A stretch of 64,000 nt of DNA from Helicobacter didelphidarum (GTDB lineage: Bacteria; Campylobacterota; Campylobacteria; Campylobacterales; Helicobacteraceae). The position numbers and the translations under genes are program-made. Positions within the stretch are counted from its first letter, which is position 1. Each line of letters begins with the position of its first letter. The stretch lies in assembly GCF_003364195.1 (NCBI RefSeq), contig NZ_NXLQ01000004.1:1-64000 (forward strand). Direction: 5' to 3'. The notes under the pieces were generated by a model. That model searched no databases. It was not told the origin of the DNA and worked only from the letters and a program-made list of their open reading frames with translations. Below, one piece after another: positions 1 to 10,628 of the stretch.

Positions 1-10
1 TATAATATAT

Positions 11-3000
11 CTACGAAATTGATTCAGCAAGTTCTTTACTTGTTTTTAAATCTATCTTCCCACTACCAAGCACTGGTATCTTCTCCACAAAATAATATTC
101 GCTTGGTTTCTTGAGGGGAATAATATCAGATTTCTTGATAATATCAATGAGTTGCTCGCCTTTGTGAATATCGCTTGATTCGACTTGTTGTTCGTGAGGA
201 TTCGTCGTATTGTAAAGAGATTCTAAAGTTTTTGGAATCTCAATCAAAAGCACGACTTTTTCACCCTTTTTACTATCATCTAAGGCAACTGCACATATTT
301 TTACCTCGTTTGAAATCTCTTTATGTTTAAAGACTTTTGCAATTTCTTCTTCTATGCTTGAGAGGCTAATCATTTCTCCTCCAATTTTAGCAAATCGTGA
401 GTATCTATCTGTAATATGCAAAAATCCATCGGTATCAAGATACCCCTTATCCCCACTTTTATACCAACGAATACCATGAAGTTCTACAATGACTTCATTT
501 GTTTTTTCAACATCATTGAGATAACCTACCATGATTTGGTGACCACCAATAAGTATTAGCCCCTGCTCTCCTGTTGGTAGCTCTTCTAATGTCTCATAAT
601 CTACAATGCGGACTGCTGTTCCAGGTAGTGGCATTCCTACACTACCAAGTTTGCTTGCCTTATGGATTTGCCAATAGGTCGCATCAAATTCATCAGGGAG
701 ATTTACACTTGCCACAGGGGTTGTCTCTGTCGCTCCATAGCCCTCATAGATTGTTTTATTAAATTTCATTGTAAAGTTTTCACGAACTTCGTTTTTAAGC
801 TTTTCTGCACCAGCAACTGTAATTCTGATACTATCAAACATCACTCTATCAATTTTTGGATTTCGTGCATAGATTCCAAGAAGTGTTGAAGTTGCACACA
901 TAATAGTTACTTTATTGAGTGCAATGGCTTTTGCTACTGCAATAGAATCTGTGGGATCAGGACAAGTAACTGCAAGCATATTTTCAATCAAAGGCATAAA
1001 AGTTGTAACGGTCAAGCCAAACGCATGAAATGGTGGTAATGATGAAAGGATACAATCATCATTTTTTGCATGAATCACATCTGCAATTTGGGCTATATTG
1101 CTCATAATATTAATATGACTTAGCATAACGCCTTTTGGTTTGCCCTCACTCCCACTGCTAAAGAGTATCGCACATACCGAATGGATATTACTTTCTTTTG
1201 CAAAAAGTAATTTCAAAAGCCATGTCGGTGCAATACTTACAAATAGAAGGTTGGCAATAAAAATAGCTTTTTGTTTTTTAATATCTTCTACAATATCCTC
1301 CATGTAATGCAGTGTAACATTGCTAAAGTCAAATTCTATCCCCTTATTTTTAAGTTTTTCTAAAAACTGCCTTGAAGTATAAATATGACTAATATGTGCG
1401 GCTTGTATAGCTGATTGAATCGCATTCTCCCCTGCTGTAAAATTGAGATTTACAACAATTTTCCCAGATATAATTGTAGAAAAATTACAAATTATTCCCG
1501 CCAATGAAGCAGGTAACATTACCCCAATACAATCATTTGGCAAAGAACAAGGATTGGTTTTTTTAGGTAAAGATTGAAAACTCAATTCTTTCATATCCTG
1601 GCTAAGCATAACGCAAAGGGTTAAAAGTCTGCGATAAGACATACCCCCAGATTGCATATCTACTACGGCTATTTCACCACCACCTCGTTTGCAAGATTCT
1701 ATAAAGCTCCCTGCGAGTGTAGAGAAATTTTGACATTGATGTTCCCATGCCTTGAAGCTCATTTCAAAGACTTTTGCTTTAATTTTATCTTTAGAGGTAT
1801 GTAAGTCTATGGGACCACCAAAAGCAATGCTTACATTTCGTTTTGTAAAGCTTTTTTTGCGTTCTCTGAATTGTTCATTGCTTCTGCTAAAAATACTTCC
1901 CCACATACCACGAATATAAAATGGTAAAATAACGGCTTTATCTGTCTCAACACCTCGTGCTATTTTTTCAAAGCCACCTTTAAACTCATTTAAATGCCCA
2001 TGTCGGCTAATTACACCTTCAGGAAAAAGGCAAACTATATCGCCATTTGTTAGCCTTTGCTGAATCTGCTCTATTGCACCGCGACTAGCGAGAGTCGAAA
2101 CAGGTATTACAGCAAAAAAATCGAGAAAGAATTTAATATACCAACGAGAATAAATACTTTTTTCCATGACAAAATAGACTTTTTTGGGTAATGCCATTTG
2201 CACGATTGCCCAATCAATAAATGAAATATGATTCCCTAAAAGCAAAACACCACCATCTTGTGGGATATTATTAAAACCTTCAACATTTAGGCGATAACGT
2301 TGTAAAATTGCTATATTCACAAGAATCCTTACAAGTGAAAAAGGCATAATTTTTATCGTATAAATCATCGCAAAAAAACTTAGTATGGCACTTAGGTAAA
2401 AAAGCCATTCAACAGGTAAATCTTGCATGCCAAAAAGTGTTGCAACACAAAGAGATAGAAGCATTCCTATATTCTGAATAAAATTATTCCCAGCAAGTGT
2501 TACCCCTAATTCCTTATCATTTGTATAAAATTGCATAAGAGCATTAAGAGGAACAATATAGAGAGCACCTCCTAGACCAAAGAGAAAAAATAAGATTCCA
2601 ATACTTAATAATGAATGAAATACACCAAAAAATAGTAGGACAAGAAACATAATACATGCACCAAGCGGAATCAAGCCAGTTTCAATATAATTTTTAGAAC
2701 ACCGCCCAGCAATAACTGAACCAACAATAATACCTAAACCAGAACATGCTATAACAGCATTGACTAAGGTTGTATCACTAACATAAAGGATGTTTTTTGC
2801 ATAAACAGGAAATACATCTGTAATAAGTTGTGCTATCGTCCAAAATACTGCAATAAAAAGCACGGAAAGATAAACCATTCTATGTTTTTTAATCACTTTG
2901 AGATTATTTTTTAATAATTCTCCTCGTATATATTTAGCTTTATCAAATACAATGTTGTTGATATTATGCAATGTTGGTAATCGAAAACTTAGAATAAACT

Positions 3001-3580
3001 CTAAAAATGCAAATACACAAAGCAAAATTGCAAGAAAAGACATTTGTTGTATAATAGAATCTGGATTAGTTATCCCATCTGTGTAGATTCTCTCAAAGAG
3101 TGCAGAAAAGAATATTGTTCCCCCAAGCATAGCAACAATTGCCACTGCCTGCACTACACCATTCCCCCAAGTAAGATTCTCTTTTCCTACAAGCTCTTTA
3201 ATATAGCCATATTTTGCTGGTGAATAAATTGCTGCTTGCATACCTAAAAGCAAAGTCATATAAAATGCACCCCAAAAGAATCCAATAAGATAAAAAAGTA
3301 GAACAATACCAAGCAAAATAAGGTTAATTAATGCCCCAATTTTTAAAATGGTATTTTTAGGATATTTATCGCTAAGAAATCCAGATGGTGAAAATAACAA
3401 AATGAAAGGTAAAATAATGAGAATATTTGCGACAGAATTGTAAATAAGGTGATGACTTTGTTCAAAAGATTTATAGATGATATTTAACATAAGAATCTTA
3501 TGTCCCAAGTCGATAAAGGCATTAATAAAAGTTACAATAATAAATGGAGTAAAGCCTTTGATTTGATAAATCTTATTCAT
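11..3580 (-). CDS. aas: LplT-Aas fusion: lysophospholipid transporter / acyltransferase / acyl-ACP synthetase
   Basis: One 1189-residue protein joins three activities of lysophospholipid recycling. Residues 1 to about 415 are a multi-span major facilitator domain like LplT, the lysophospholipid flippase. About 430-640 is a PlsC-type acyltransferase with the HX4D box (NHISFID, His near 451) and an FPEG motif near 520. From about 640 to the end is an AMP-binding acyl-activating enzyme with the phosphate loop SSGSEGKPKG near 807. In E. coli LplT and Aas are separate adjacent genes; the fused form would import lysolipid and re-acylate it at the inner membrane. The ATG has AGGAT just upstream. Domain identities are seen in sequence; substrate is inferred from the family. 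Confidence 0.88.
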   Translation of the reverse strand: MNKIYQIKGFTPFIIVTFINAFIDLGHKILMLNIIYKSFEQSHHLIYNSVANILIILPFILLFSPSGFLSDKYPKNTILKIGALINLILLGIVLLFYLIGFFWGAFYMTLLLGMQAAIYSPAKYGYIKELVGKENLTWGNGVVQAVAIVAMLGGTIFFSALFERIYTDGITNPDSIIQQMSFLAILLCVFAFLEFILSFRLPTLHNINNIVFDKAKYIRGELLKNNLKVIKKHRMVYLSVLFIAVFWTIAQLITDVFPVYAKNILYVSDTTLVNAVIACSGLGIIVGSVIAGRCSKNYIETGLIPLGACIMFLVLLFFGVFHSLLSIGILFFLFGLGGALYIVPLNALMQFYTNDKELGVTLAGNNFIQNIGMLLSLCVATLFGMQDLPVEWLFYLSAILSFFAMIYTIKIMPFSLVRILVNIAILQRYRLNVEGFNNIPQDGGVLLLGNHISFIDWAIVQMALPKKVYFVMEKSIYSRWYIKFFLDFFAVIPVSTLASRGAIEQIQQRLTNGDIVCLFPEGVISRHGHLNEFKGGFEKIARGVETDKAVILPFYIRGMWGSIFSRSNEQFRERKKSFTKRNVSIAFGGPIDLHTSKDKIKAKVFEMSFKAWEHQCQNFSTLAGSFIESCKRGGGEIAVVDMQSGGMSYRRLLTLCVMLSQDMKELSFQSLPKKTNPCSLPNDCIGVMLPASLAGIICNFSTIISGKIVVNLNFTAGENAIQSAIQAAHISHIYTSRQFLEKLKNKGIEFDFSNVTLHYMEDIVEDIKKQKAIFIANLLFVSIAPTWLLKLLFAKESNIHSVCAILFSSGSEGKPKGVMLSHINIMSNIAQIADVIHAKNDDCILSSLPPFHAFGLTVTTFMPLIENMLAVTCPDPTDSIAVAKAIALNKVTIMCATSTLLGIYARNPKIDRVMFDSIRITVAGAEKLKNEVRENFTMKFNKTIYEGYGATETTPVASVNLPDEFDATYWQIHKASKLGSVGMPLPGTAVRIVDYETLEELPTGEQGLILIGGHQIMVGYLNDVEKTNEVIVELHGIRWYKSGDKGYLDTDGFLHITDRYSRFAKIGGEMISLSSIEEEIAKVFKHKEISNEVKICAVALDDSKKGEKVVLLIEIPKTLESLYNTTNPHEQQVESSDIHKGEQLIDIIKKSDIIPLKKPSEYYFVEKIPVLGSGKIDLKTSKELAESIS

Positions 3581-3979
3581 AGAATATCCTAATTTTATAA
3601 TATAGTTGCTCTTTTTAGAGCTTTTTTAAATTATAACAAAATAAAATTACAATCAGACTGTCTTGTATAATTTTTTGCTATTAAGATTGCTATCATATCG
3701 GTATATAGAATCTAAAATCATAAATATATCATAACCTATACATGATAAAAAATCAAATGAAAAATTACTATGATAGTATCATATATAATATTTATTAGAA
3801 TATTATATATTCTCTCATTGGCTCAAGTTCATGGAATCTTTTTAACACTTCCGGTAATCATAAAACCAGAAAACTCTCTATTTTCTCTCGATCCGACAGA
3901 GATTTGCAATCTTTTCTAAAGAATGAGAATAAATGAGTTTTAGAAAAAAAATTGTTTTATGGAACATAAATAGGTTAGT
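3581..3979. other. AT-rich intergenic region
   Basis: About 400 bases between the pseudouridine synthase and the LplT-Aas fusion. It should hold the leftward promoter of the fusion and the end of the upstream transcript. A 5-bp stem, 4-base loop hairpin at 3608-3621 followed by six T on the plus strand looks like a weak rho-independent terminator, but no rightward gene enters it. I see no coding sequence or RNA gene. Confidence 0.4.
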
Positions 3980-4990
3980 TTATTCAATGCCAAATTCTTT
4001 TTCAACATTGAGTTTGCTTACAAATTCATATCCGAGCAATGAAGTTTTATGGCAGTGCAACATAAGACGTTTTGATGCTATGGAATCATTTCCATAGAGA
4101 ATATCACCAATAATAGGGTGCTTTATACTTGCTAAATGTATACGTATTTGATGAGTTCTCCCTGTTGGAATATCGATTTGGACAAATGTATTGCCATTAA
4201 GAATACGCAATGGCTGAACAATGCTAAGTGCATCTTTTCCCGTTGTTGCAATATAGCTTGTTGCATGTGTATTTTTATCTGTATTAATTCTTTTATTTAT
4301 TTTTATTTCATCATGAATTTTTCCACTCACCAATGCAAGATAAATTTTATGAACTTTCCTTTGTTTAAACTCCGAAATTGCCCTTTTTCGCACTTCCTTA
4401 TTTTTTGCGAGTAAAATAATCCCGCTTGTGTCTCTATCCAATCTATTAATAAGTTTATATGGACTATATTGTTGTTCCAAGCTATAACTTTCAATACCTA
4501 CCCCTTTATCAAGTATTAACAAGTCCTCATTCTCAAAAATTGTATTCAATAGCGGTTGCATAACTTCAAATTTTGTATTATTTGGAAGAATAATCCGCCC
4601 AATTTTAATGCGCACTCCTTTTGCACTGACCATTCCACTATCAATAAGATTCTTTGCCTTATTAATAGAAATATTTTCTTGTTTTGCAAGAAGATTATAT
4701 GCCTTCTCCCCAACTGATTGTGTATTATTCTTATCAAGATTACCACGATCTTTAATATCGCATTTGTTCGATATGATTTTTTTACTTATTTGTTTATTGG
4801 AATATTTTGTTACGTGTTGAGTATTGTGTTTATTGTCATTCTGCACTACCGTATTTTGTTTAAAATCCTTTTTTTGTGTATTATTACTATTCTTTTTGCT
4901 TATTTTACCTTTTTGTTGTTTTGTTGCCTGATAAGAATTACTATTTGTTTTGTAATATATCTTATTTTTTTGAAAAGATCCTGTTTTCAT
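3980..4990 (-). CDS. RluA-family 23S rRNA pseudouridine synthase
   Basis: RluC/RluD-type pseudouridine synthase of 336 residues. The first 85 or so residues are a Lys/Asn/Gln-rich low-complexity tail unlike the usual family start. An S4 RNA-binding domain follows (about 95-150), then the catalytic domain with the family motif RLDRDTSG near residue 183, whose second Asp is the nucleophile, and GRTHQIRIHLA near 283. I chose the ATG at 4990; an in-frame TTG at 5014 would add eight residues but has no better ribosome site. The protein modifies uridines in rRNA in the cytoplasm. The exact target (RluC or RluD type) cannot be told from sequence alone. Confidence 0.85.
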   Translation of the reverse strand: MKTGSFQKNKIYYKTNSNSYQATKQQKGKISKKNSNNTQKKDFKQNTVVQNDNKHNTQHVTKYSNKQISKKIISNKCDIKDRGNLDKNNTQSVGEKAYNLLAKQENISINKAKNLIDSGMVSAKGVRIKIGRIILPNNTKFEVMQPLLNTIFENEDLLILDKGVGIESYSLEQQYSPYKLINRLDRDTSGIILLAKNKEVRKRAISEFKQRKVHKIYLALVSGKIHDEIKINKRINTDKNTHATSYIATTGKDALSIVQPLRILNGNTFVQIDIPTGRTHQIRIHLASIKHPIIGDILYGNDSIASKRLMLHCHKTSLLGYEFVSKLNVEKEFGIE

Positions 4991-5299
4991 AATAACATCC
5001 CATTGAGATTTCAATAATAAAGAATTTTTATTATTAATACATAATAAAATTAGAATTTATAAATATTAATAATAAAAGGTTTTGTTATTTTTAAATCCAA
5101 ATTGATAAAAAAGTAATTTATTGGAATTGTAATCTCAAGTCTATATTTATATAAAAGAATAATGCATCTTTTACTTTTAATCCTTGAAACTATAAAAGGC
5201 TTTCATAGATTTTTTGTATCATTGTGGAAAATTACTCGTTATACACTCTTTATATAACAAGTATGGTTTTAAAAAATAATCAATAAACCAAGTTTATTC

Positions 5300-6391
5300 T
5301 TATTTCATTTGGGCTGCAACCTCTGTTGCAAAATCATCTGCTTTTTTCTCAATTCCTTCGCCTAATTCAAAATTTTTGAAAGATACAATATTAATGGTAT
5401 CTTTTAGTTCTTTAGCCTTTGCATTAATAACTTGTTCCACACTTTTTTTATCATCAAGCGTATAAAATTGCCCTAATAATGTTAACCGTTGATCAAGAAT
5501 TGTATTATCTTGAATGAATCTCTCAAGCTGCCCGGGTAAAATCTTATCCCAAATTTTTTCTGGTTTTCCCTCTTTTTTAAGTTTTTCTTTCAGTTCTTCT
5601 TCTGTATTTTTTAATACAGAATCATTTAATTCTAATCGACTAACATATTCAGGAATCCTATGCAAAGGCTTCCCAAGTCTTGCTAATTCTTCATTTTCCT
5701 TTTCTAGCTCTGCAATAATTGCCACCCGTTCTTTTGTCACAAACTCACTATCAAGTTCTTTATAAGAAATTACTTTTGGCTTCATTGAAGCGACTTGCAT
5801 ACTAAGATATTTTACCAATTCTTGTAATTTATTGCGATTATTGGAATCTTTAGATTCCAATACAACAATAGCACCAATTTTTTTATTATGATGGAGGTAA
5901 CCATTTATGATTTGGTTTGGAGTGCAAGTGATTGTAATAATACGTCGAATAACAATGTTTTCTCCAATAGTTGCAATTTTTTGTTTTAAATACTCTTCAA
6001 AAGTTGTATTGTTAATATGAAGCTCCATTAATTGCTTAGTATCACTAAGATTATGATCAAAGCCGATATTAACAACATTTGTTACAAGCTCTTGAAAAGC
6101 CTCGTTCTTTGCAACAAAATCTGTTTCAGAATTTACCTCTACAAGAGTCGCTCGTGTAAAATCATCTGAAACTTTCATTGCAATAACACCTTCAGCAGCT
6201 ATTCTATCAGCTTTTTTTGCAGCTTTATTTAAACCTTTTTGTCGTAAATATTCAATAGCCTTATCAATATTCCCCGAACATTCTTTAAGTGCATTTTTAC
6301 ACTCCATAATCCCAGCATCTGTCTTATCTCGTAATTGCTTAACAAGTTTAGCCGAAATTTCTTGTACAACATCTTTTGTTTCATCTCTCAT
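5300..6391 (-). CDS. tsf: translation elongation factor Ts
   Basis: EF-Ts, the guanine nucleotide exchange factor that reloads EF-Tu with GTP. The UBA-like N-terminal domain (ISAKLVKQLRDKT) and the exchange core motif TDFVAKN near residue 91 are plain, followed by two dimerisation subdomains. At 363 residues it is longer than E. coli EF-Ts (283), as is common in Campylobacterota. The first ten residues (MRDETKDVVQ) extend beyond the usual start, but the AAGGAT site fits this ATG. It lies 152 bases after rpsB on the same strand, the conserved rpsB-tsf order. Confidence 0.96.
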   Translation of the reverse strand: MRDETKDVVQEISAKLVKQLRDKTDAGIMECKNALKECSGNIDKAIEYLRQKGLNKAAKKADRIAAEGVIAMKVSDDFTRATLVEVNSETDFVAKNEAFQELVTNVVNIGFDHNLSDTKQLMELHINNTTFEEYLKQKIATIGENIVIRRIITITCTPNQIINGYLHHNKKIGAIVVLESKDSNNRNKLQELVKYLSMQVASMKPKVISYKELDSEFVTKERVAIIAELEKENEELARLGKPLHRIPEYVSRLELNDSVLKNTEEELKEKLKKEGKPEKIWDKILPGQLERFIQDNTILDQRLTLLGQFYTLDDKKSVEQVINAKAKELKDTINIVSFKNFELGEGIEKKADDFATEVAAQMK

Positions 6392-6543
6392 AATATATCC
6401 TTAAATAAGTCTTAATTGCATATCACTTTAATATTCCCTTTATTATCAAAAATGATTGTATGAACTCTAAAGAAATATTTTAATTTCATATCAACCACTT
6501 AGATAGTTTTGGGTATTTAATTTTATAAAAATTTCATTATTTA

Positions 6544-7350
6544 TTATTCTTTTACAATAGATTGCTCAAAGTTTTTGTCTTTTATTTCATTTAGCAATTC
6601 CTGCTTCTCTTCCTCTGTTGCTAAAGCTGCATTTGCTGACACATACTCTGCCCTTTGATCACCTTCAACGCCATTCATCTCGCGTCCCTCAACTATCGCA
6701 TCACTAATTTCTTTACAAAAAAGCTGTATTGAGCGAATTGCATCATCATTGCCAGGTATCGGATAATCAATAAGGTCAGGATCACAATTTGTATCAAGTG
6801 GCGCTACAACAGGTATGCCGAGTCTTCTCGCTTCACCTACGGCAATTTTTTCCTTAAGGGTGTCAATTATAAAAAGCATATCTGGAGCTTTTTTAAGATG
6901 ACGCACACCACCAAGATATTTATTGAGCTTTTCTTTTTTACGCATAAGCATAAGTTTTTCTTTCTTTGTGAGCAAATCAATTTGCCCACTAGATTCCATT
7001 TCTTCAATAACTTCTAATTTATGCACAGATTTTTTTATTGTGCTAAAATTTGTAAGCATACCTCCAAGCCAACGATAATTTACATAAGGTGCACCCACTT
7101 TTTCTGCATATTCTTTAAGCGTTTCGCTTGCTTGTTTCTTTGTGCCAACAAACATAATTACCTTACCTTCGCTTGTGGCATCTCGCACAACATTATAGGT
7201 ATAACGAAAATACCGCAAAGTTTTTTGTAAATCTATAATATGAATATTTTTACGAACACCAAAAATAAATTTTTTCATTTTTGGATTCCAACGCCTTGTT
7301 TGATGTCCAAAATGAACACCGCATTCTAATAAATCTTTCATAGTAACCAT
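6544..7350 (-). CDS. rpsB: 30S ribosomal protein S2
   Basis: Ribosomal protein S2, 268 residues, located on the small-subunit solvent side near S1. Family hallmarks are the start ([19 protein letters not shown]), the GTKKQA segment, [10 protein letters not shown], and the C-terminal part [11 protein letters not shown] and [12 protein letters not shown] Glu/Lys-rich tail of about 30 residues follows. The start ATG is preceded by AGGAGA; an alternative ATG three codons in (MKDLLECG) is less well placed. It heads the rpsB-tsf pair. Confidence 0.97.
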   Translation of the reverse strand: MVTMKDLLECGVHFGHQTRRWNPKMKKFIFGVRKNIHIIDLQKTLRYFRYTYNVVRDATSEGKVIMFVGTKKQASETLKEYAEKVGAPYVNYRWLGGMLTNFSTIKKSVHKLEVIEEMESSGQIDLLTKKEKLMLMRKKEKLNKYLGGVRHLKKAPDMLFIIDTLKEKIAVGEARRLGIPVVAPLDTNCDPDLIDYPIPGNDDAIRSIQLFCKEISDAIVEGREMNGVEGDQRAEYVSANAALATEEEKQELLNEIKDKNFEQSIVKE

Positions 7351-7655
7351 GAAATTCTCCTAACAAATAAAATAATGATTTGTGAATTGGTTTAGCCACC
7401 ATGCTCCTTAACTTATTTATCATAAGCAACCAATTTTATAGGATTAGCATGTGAGTTTTTTCACAAAAAAAGAATTATACAATAATTTTATAAATTTTAT
7501 GAGAATCTTTTTTTTTAAAGAGATTTTTCTATAAAAATACAAAACATTATATTCATTTTTTATTATTATAAATACCTATAATTATTCCAGAAATAGAGAA
7601 TCTCATTGCAAACTCTTTTGATATGTTTGAATATTGAATTCGTTAAATAACCAGC
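7351..7655. other. intergenic region upstream of rpsB
   Basis: AT-rich 305 bases between glyS and rpsB, both read leftward, presumably carrying the rpsB-tsf promoter. It contains a run of nine T at 7508-7516. I see no RNA gene and no convincing S2 autoregulatory fold by eye. Confidence 0.35.
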
Positions 7656-9812
7656 TTATAAGGTAATCTCACGCATATCCCCAAACTCTAAAAATTCCTG
7701 AAATACAAGTGCAATCAAGCCTGTGCGATTCATTCGGAGGTGTTCATCATCGGTATGAATAAGCACATTATCAAACACCCTATTAAGCTTCTCTTCTAAC
7801 TTAAAGAGATTCTGTATTCTTGCTAAAAAAGTTTCAGAATCTGTGTCTCTTTTAAGTTCATTTTTTATACTTTCTTGATAAGTAAGCAAGCTCTCATAAA
7901 GATGTTGTTCCGTTTCTTCAAATAATGTAGTATCGATAATGTATGTATTATCTATTTTATTGGTTTTTAAAATATTTGCAACCCGTTTAAATGTGCCTAT
8001 TGCGGATTTAATATCCACGCCATCAAAATAACATGCAAGAGCTAAAATCTTATCAAAACTTGTCTTAATACCAAAATCACGCAAAAGCACACACCGCACA
8101 ATACTTGGATTAATATTCGCAAAAACACCATAAATACGTTCAGTAATAAAACTATACAATACTTCTTGTTGAAAGCTATTATAACCGACTGTTGAAAGTT
8201 CGCAAACTTCACGAACACTTATATCAAAGTCAAATTGATGGCAGATTCTAAGGAAAGCACTTGCTTGCCGACGCAATGCAAAGGGATCTTTTGAGCCAGT
8301 TGGAATCTTATTAAGGCTAAAAAGTGTGAAAATACTATCAGCTTTAATCGCAAGATTCACAATTGCACTTATCCGTCTGCTTGGCAATGAAGAATCTATT
8401 CCATGTGGTAAATATTGTTCTAAAACAGCACAACAAATTTCAGAATCTTTTTGCAAATCTTTTGCAAAATATGAACCCATAACACCTTGTAATTCCGGAA
8501 ATTCACCAACGCTTTGAGAAAGTAAATCATTTTTTGCAATTTGGAGAGATTGTAGAACAAGTTCTTTTTCTTGTTCCTGGATAATAAGTCTTTCATCAAC
8601 AACTTTTGTGCGTTTTGCTACGATATTTAAGAGATCAATAAGATTGTGTGCGAGTTTAGTTTCTCGCTTCACTTTATCATGAAGATTCCCAGCACCATTC
8701 ATAAAAATAATTGTATTAAGGTCACCAAAACTCATTTTTGATTTTAAATCATTAAGATAGAAAAACTCTGCATCTTGAAGCCTTGCTCGTAAGACCTTTT
8801 CATTTCCTCTTACAATTAAAGAGAAATCGGCATGAAAAGCGTTACTTACAACAATGAAACCATGAAAAAGTTTAGAATCTTTATAAAGTGCAAAGTATCT
8901 TTGATTTTCTTTCATAGAGGTAATAATCATTTCTTTGGGAATACTAAGAAACCTTTTATCAAATTGTCCAAATAATGCTGTCGGATATTCTGTGATGGCA
9001 ACAATCTCATTAAGTAAATCAATATCACTTTCAACTTGAACATCATGTTTTTTTTCAATTTCTCTAATTTGTGCAAGAATCTTTTGCCTTCGTTCCTCTT
9101 GATTTAAAATTATCCCATTATCAGATAAAAAATCAAGATATTCTTGCACACTATTAATGGGAGATGTAACCCCTATTGTAGAATTTGGATATGAGTTATA
9201 TGTTGGATTTGTTGTGTGTGATTGTTGTGTGTGAGATTTTGGAATAGCCTGTCTATGTGCAACAATAATATTATTTGCTTGTATATTATACGCATTACAT
9301 ACAATAAATTCAGAATCAAGCAAAATACAAATATTTCGTATTGGACGAATAAAACTTTGCTTACAATTTGCCCAACGCATACTTTTACCAAAATTTAAAC
9401 TTTCAAGCCATTGTTTTACCATATCTGCTAGAATCTCTTTGGATTGTTTCCCCTTAACACACTTTTCATAAAATAATACCTCCTTACCATCTTTTTTTGT
9501 ATGTTTAACTTCGGCTTCTGTAATATTATTTTTGGCTAAAAAACTCTGCATAGCTTTTGAGGGTGTTTTATCTGCATTGTAAGCCATAGAAAGTGGTGCG
9601 CCATAACTTTGCATCATTACATCTGCTTGTTGCAATGGAAAATTTTTATGAATAAGCACCAATCTTCTTGGAGTATAAAAAAAATCAAATGGAGACTCCA
9701 GTGAGTATTGCATAAGAATCTTTTTCCAATTTTCCTGTATTTCAGGAATAACTTTAAGAAGTGGTAATGCTGGTAATTCTTCTGTAAAAACTTCAATTAA
9801 TAATTCCGCCAT
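7656..9812 (-). CDS. glyS: glycyl-tRNA synthetase beta subunit
   Basis: Beta subunit of the bacterial alpha2-beta2 glycyl-tRNA synthetase, 718 residues, which binds and positions tRNA-Gly. It starts with the typical MAELLIEVFTEELPAL, has the conserved block around KENQRYFAL in the middle, and the segment GSKDPFALRRQA characteristic of the HD-like part. The C-terminal anticodon-binding-like region ends about 30 residues after NRVFDNVLIHTDDE. A short Thr/Ser/His/Asn-rich stretch near residue 195 looks like a loop expansion. The alpha subunit gene glyQ is not in the window, usual for this group. AAGGGA precedes the ATG. Confidence 0.95.
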   Translation of the reverse strand: MAELLIEVFTEELPALPLLKVIPEIQENWKKILMQYSLESPFDFFYTPRRLVLIHKNFPLQQADVMMQSYGAPLSMAYNADKTPSKAMQSFLAKNNITEAEVKHTKKDGKEVLFYEKCVKGKQSKEILADMVKQWLESLNFGKSMRWANCKQSFIRPIRNICILLDSEFIVCNAYNIQANNIIVAHRQAIPKSHTQQSHTTNPTYNSYPNSTIGVTSPINSVQEYLDFLSDNGIILNQEERRQKILAQIREIEKKHDVQVESDIDLLNEIVAITEYPTALFGQFDKRFLSIPKEMIITSMKENQRYFALYKDSKLFHGFIVVSNAFHADFSLIVRGNEKVLRARLQDAEFFYLNDLKSKMSFGDLNTIIFMNGAGNLHDKVKRETKLAHNLIDLLNIVAKRTKVVDERLIIQEQEKELVLQSLQIAKNDLLSQSVGEFPELQGVMGSYFAKDLQKDSEICCAVLEQYLPHGIDSSLPSRRISAIVNLAIKADSIFTLFSLNKIPTGSKDPFALRRQASAFLRICHQFDFDISVREVCELSTVGYNSFQQEVLYSFITERIYGVFANINPSIVRCVLLRDFGIKTSFDKILALACYFDGVDIKSAIGTFKRVANILKTNKIDNTYIIDTTLFEETEQHLYESLLTYQESIKNELKRDTDSETFLARIQNLFKLEEKLNRVFDNVLIHTDDEHLRMNRTGLIALVFQEFLEFGDMREITL

Positions 9813-9881
9813 TTTTTAGTTTCCCTTTTTTAATTATAATTTCATAATTTTAGCAAATAAAAGTCCAAAAAGGTTTTTAAA

Positions 9882-10514
9882 ATGCAAAGAATATTATATG
9901 CACTCTTTATTCTTGTATTTTTTCCATCACAATTTCTATGTTTTGCACAAAATACAAATGGGATAAAAATCAAGGGAACATGTATAGCTTTACAAGATTT
10001 TACAACAGAACAGCAAGAAATTTTACTCTATGCCTATTATTATGGAAAAGAATATAACTTTGGATACTTAATGGCAGCAATCGCATGGAAAGAGTCGTGT
10101 GCAGGAGAATATCTTATTAATTTTTCAGATCCTTCTGCGGGAGTCTATCATGCCCATATTCCGAGTGTGATTAAAAAATACACAAGTTATAAAGATTCAC
10201 CATTTATTCGTAATGTCGTTGGACAAATGCTTGTAACAGATATACAACTTGCCTCATCAATCGCACTCGATAATTTGCGTTATTGGGCTAAGGTGCATAA
10301 CAACAATATGAAAAATGTTGTAAAATCCTATAATAAAGGCTTTGCATGGAAAAGCTCTAGTCAAACCAATCGTCAAGCACAAAACTATTACCTTGATATT
10401 GAACGAAAAATCAAACAATTAGAAACTTATATTCCCACGCTTTTAGAATATTATAAACTTAACACTCCAAATGGTAGGTTAAAACATCCAAAATTTATTT
10501 CAAAAAATAAATAA
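9882..10514 (+). CDS. SLT-like periplasmic protein (putative lytic transglycosylase)
   Basis: A 210-residue exported protein with an N-terminal signal peptide (hydrophobic residues 5-20, cleavage probably after CFA). The body resembles soluble lytic transglycosylase (lysozyme-like) domains: YLMAAIAWKES around residue 71 places a Glu where the catalytic Glu of the family lies, and a later segment VKSYNKGFAW near residue 149 resembles the AYNAG-type motif. If active it would cleave peptidoglycan strands in the periplasm. The fold assignment is by motif only. It is divergent from glyS, with AAAAGG upstream of the ATG, and is separated by 114 bases from the next secreted protein. Confidence 0.6.
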   Translation: MQRILYALFILVFFPSQFLCFAQNTNGIKIKGTCIALQDFTTEQQEILLYAYYYGKEYNFGYLMAAIAWKESCAGEYLINFSDPSAGVYHAHIPSVIKKYTSYKDSPFIRNVVGQMLVTDIQLASSIALDNLRYWAKVHNNNMKNVVKSYNKGFAWKSSSQTNRQAQNYYLDIERKIKQLETYIPTLLEYYKLNTPNGRLKHPKFISKNK

Positions 10515-10582
10515 CGGATAATTACAATTTTTGATGCTAAATAGTTCAGTGGTTTTTATTCTTCAATACATCATAATGATAT

Positions 10583-10588
10583 TATAAT
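10583..10588 (+). promoter_or_regulatory. candidate -10 box for the 10629 gene
   Basis: TATAAT about 40 bases ahead of the ATG of the secreted SH3-like protein, in an AT-rich stretch (ATAATGATATTATAATTGAT) that also loosely resembles a Fur-type operator. Helicobacter promoters often lack a clear -35 box. Placement is plausible but untested. Confidence 0.35.
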
Positions 10589-10628
10589 TGATAAAATTAT
10601 TGTAATATTTAGGAGTTGAAAAGGAAAG

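Noticed and set aside
3608-3627. Hairpin followed by six T, rightward
   Set aside because: Short stem and no rightward gene to terminate; kept only as a remark.
7508-7516. Run of nine T as phase-variation site
   Set aside because: Lies between genes with no frame or promoter spacing evident; far less convincing than the poly-G tracts.
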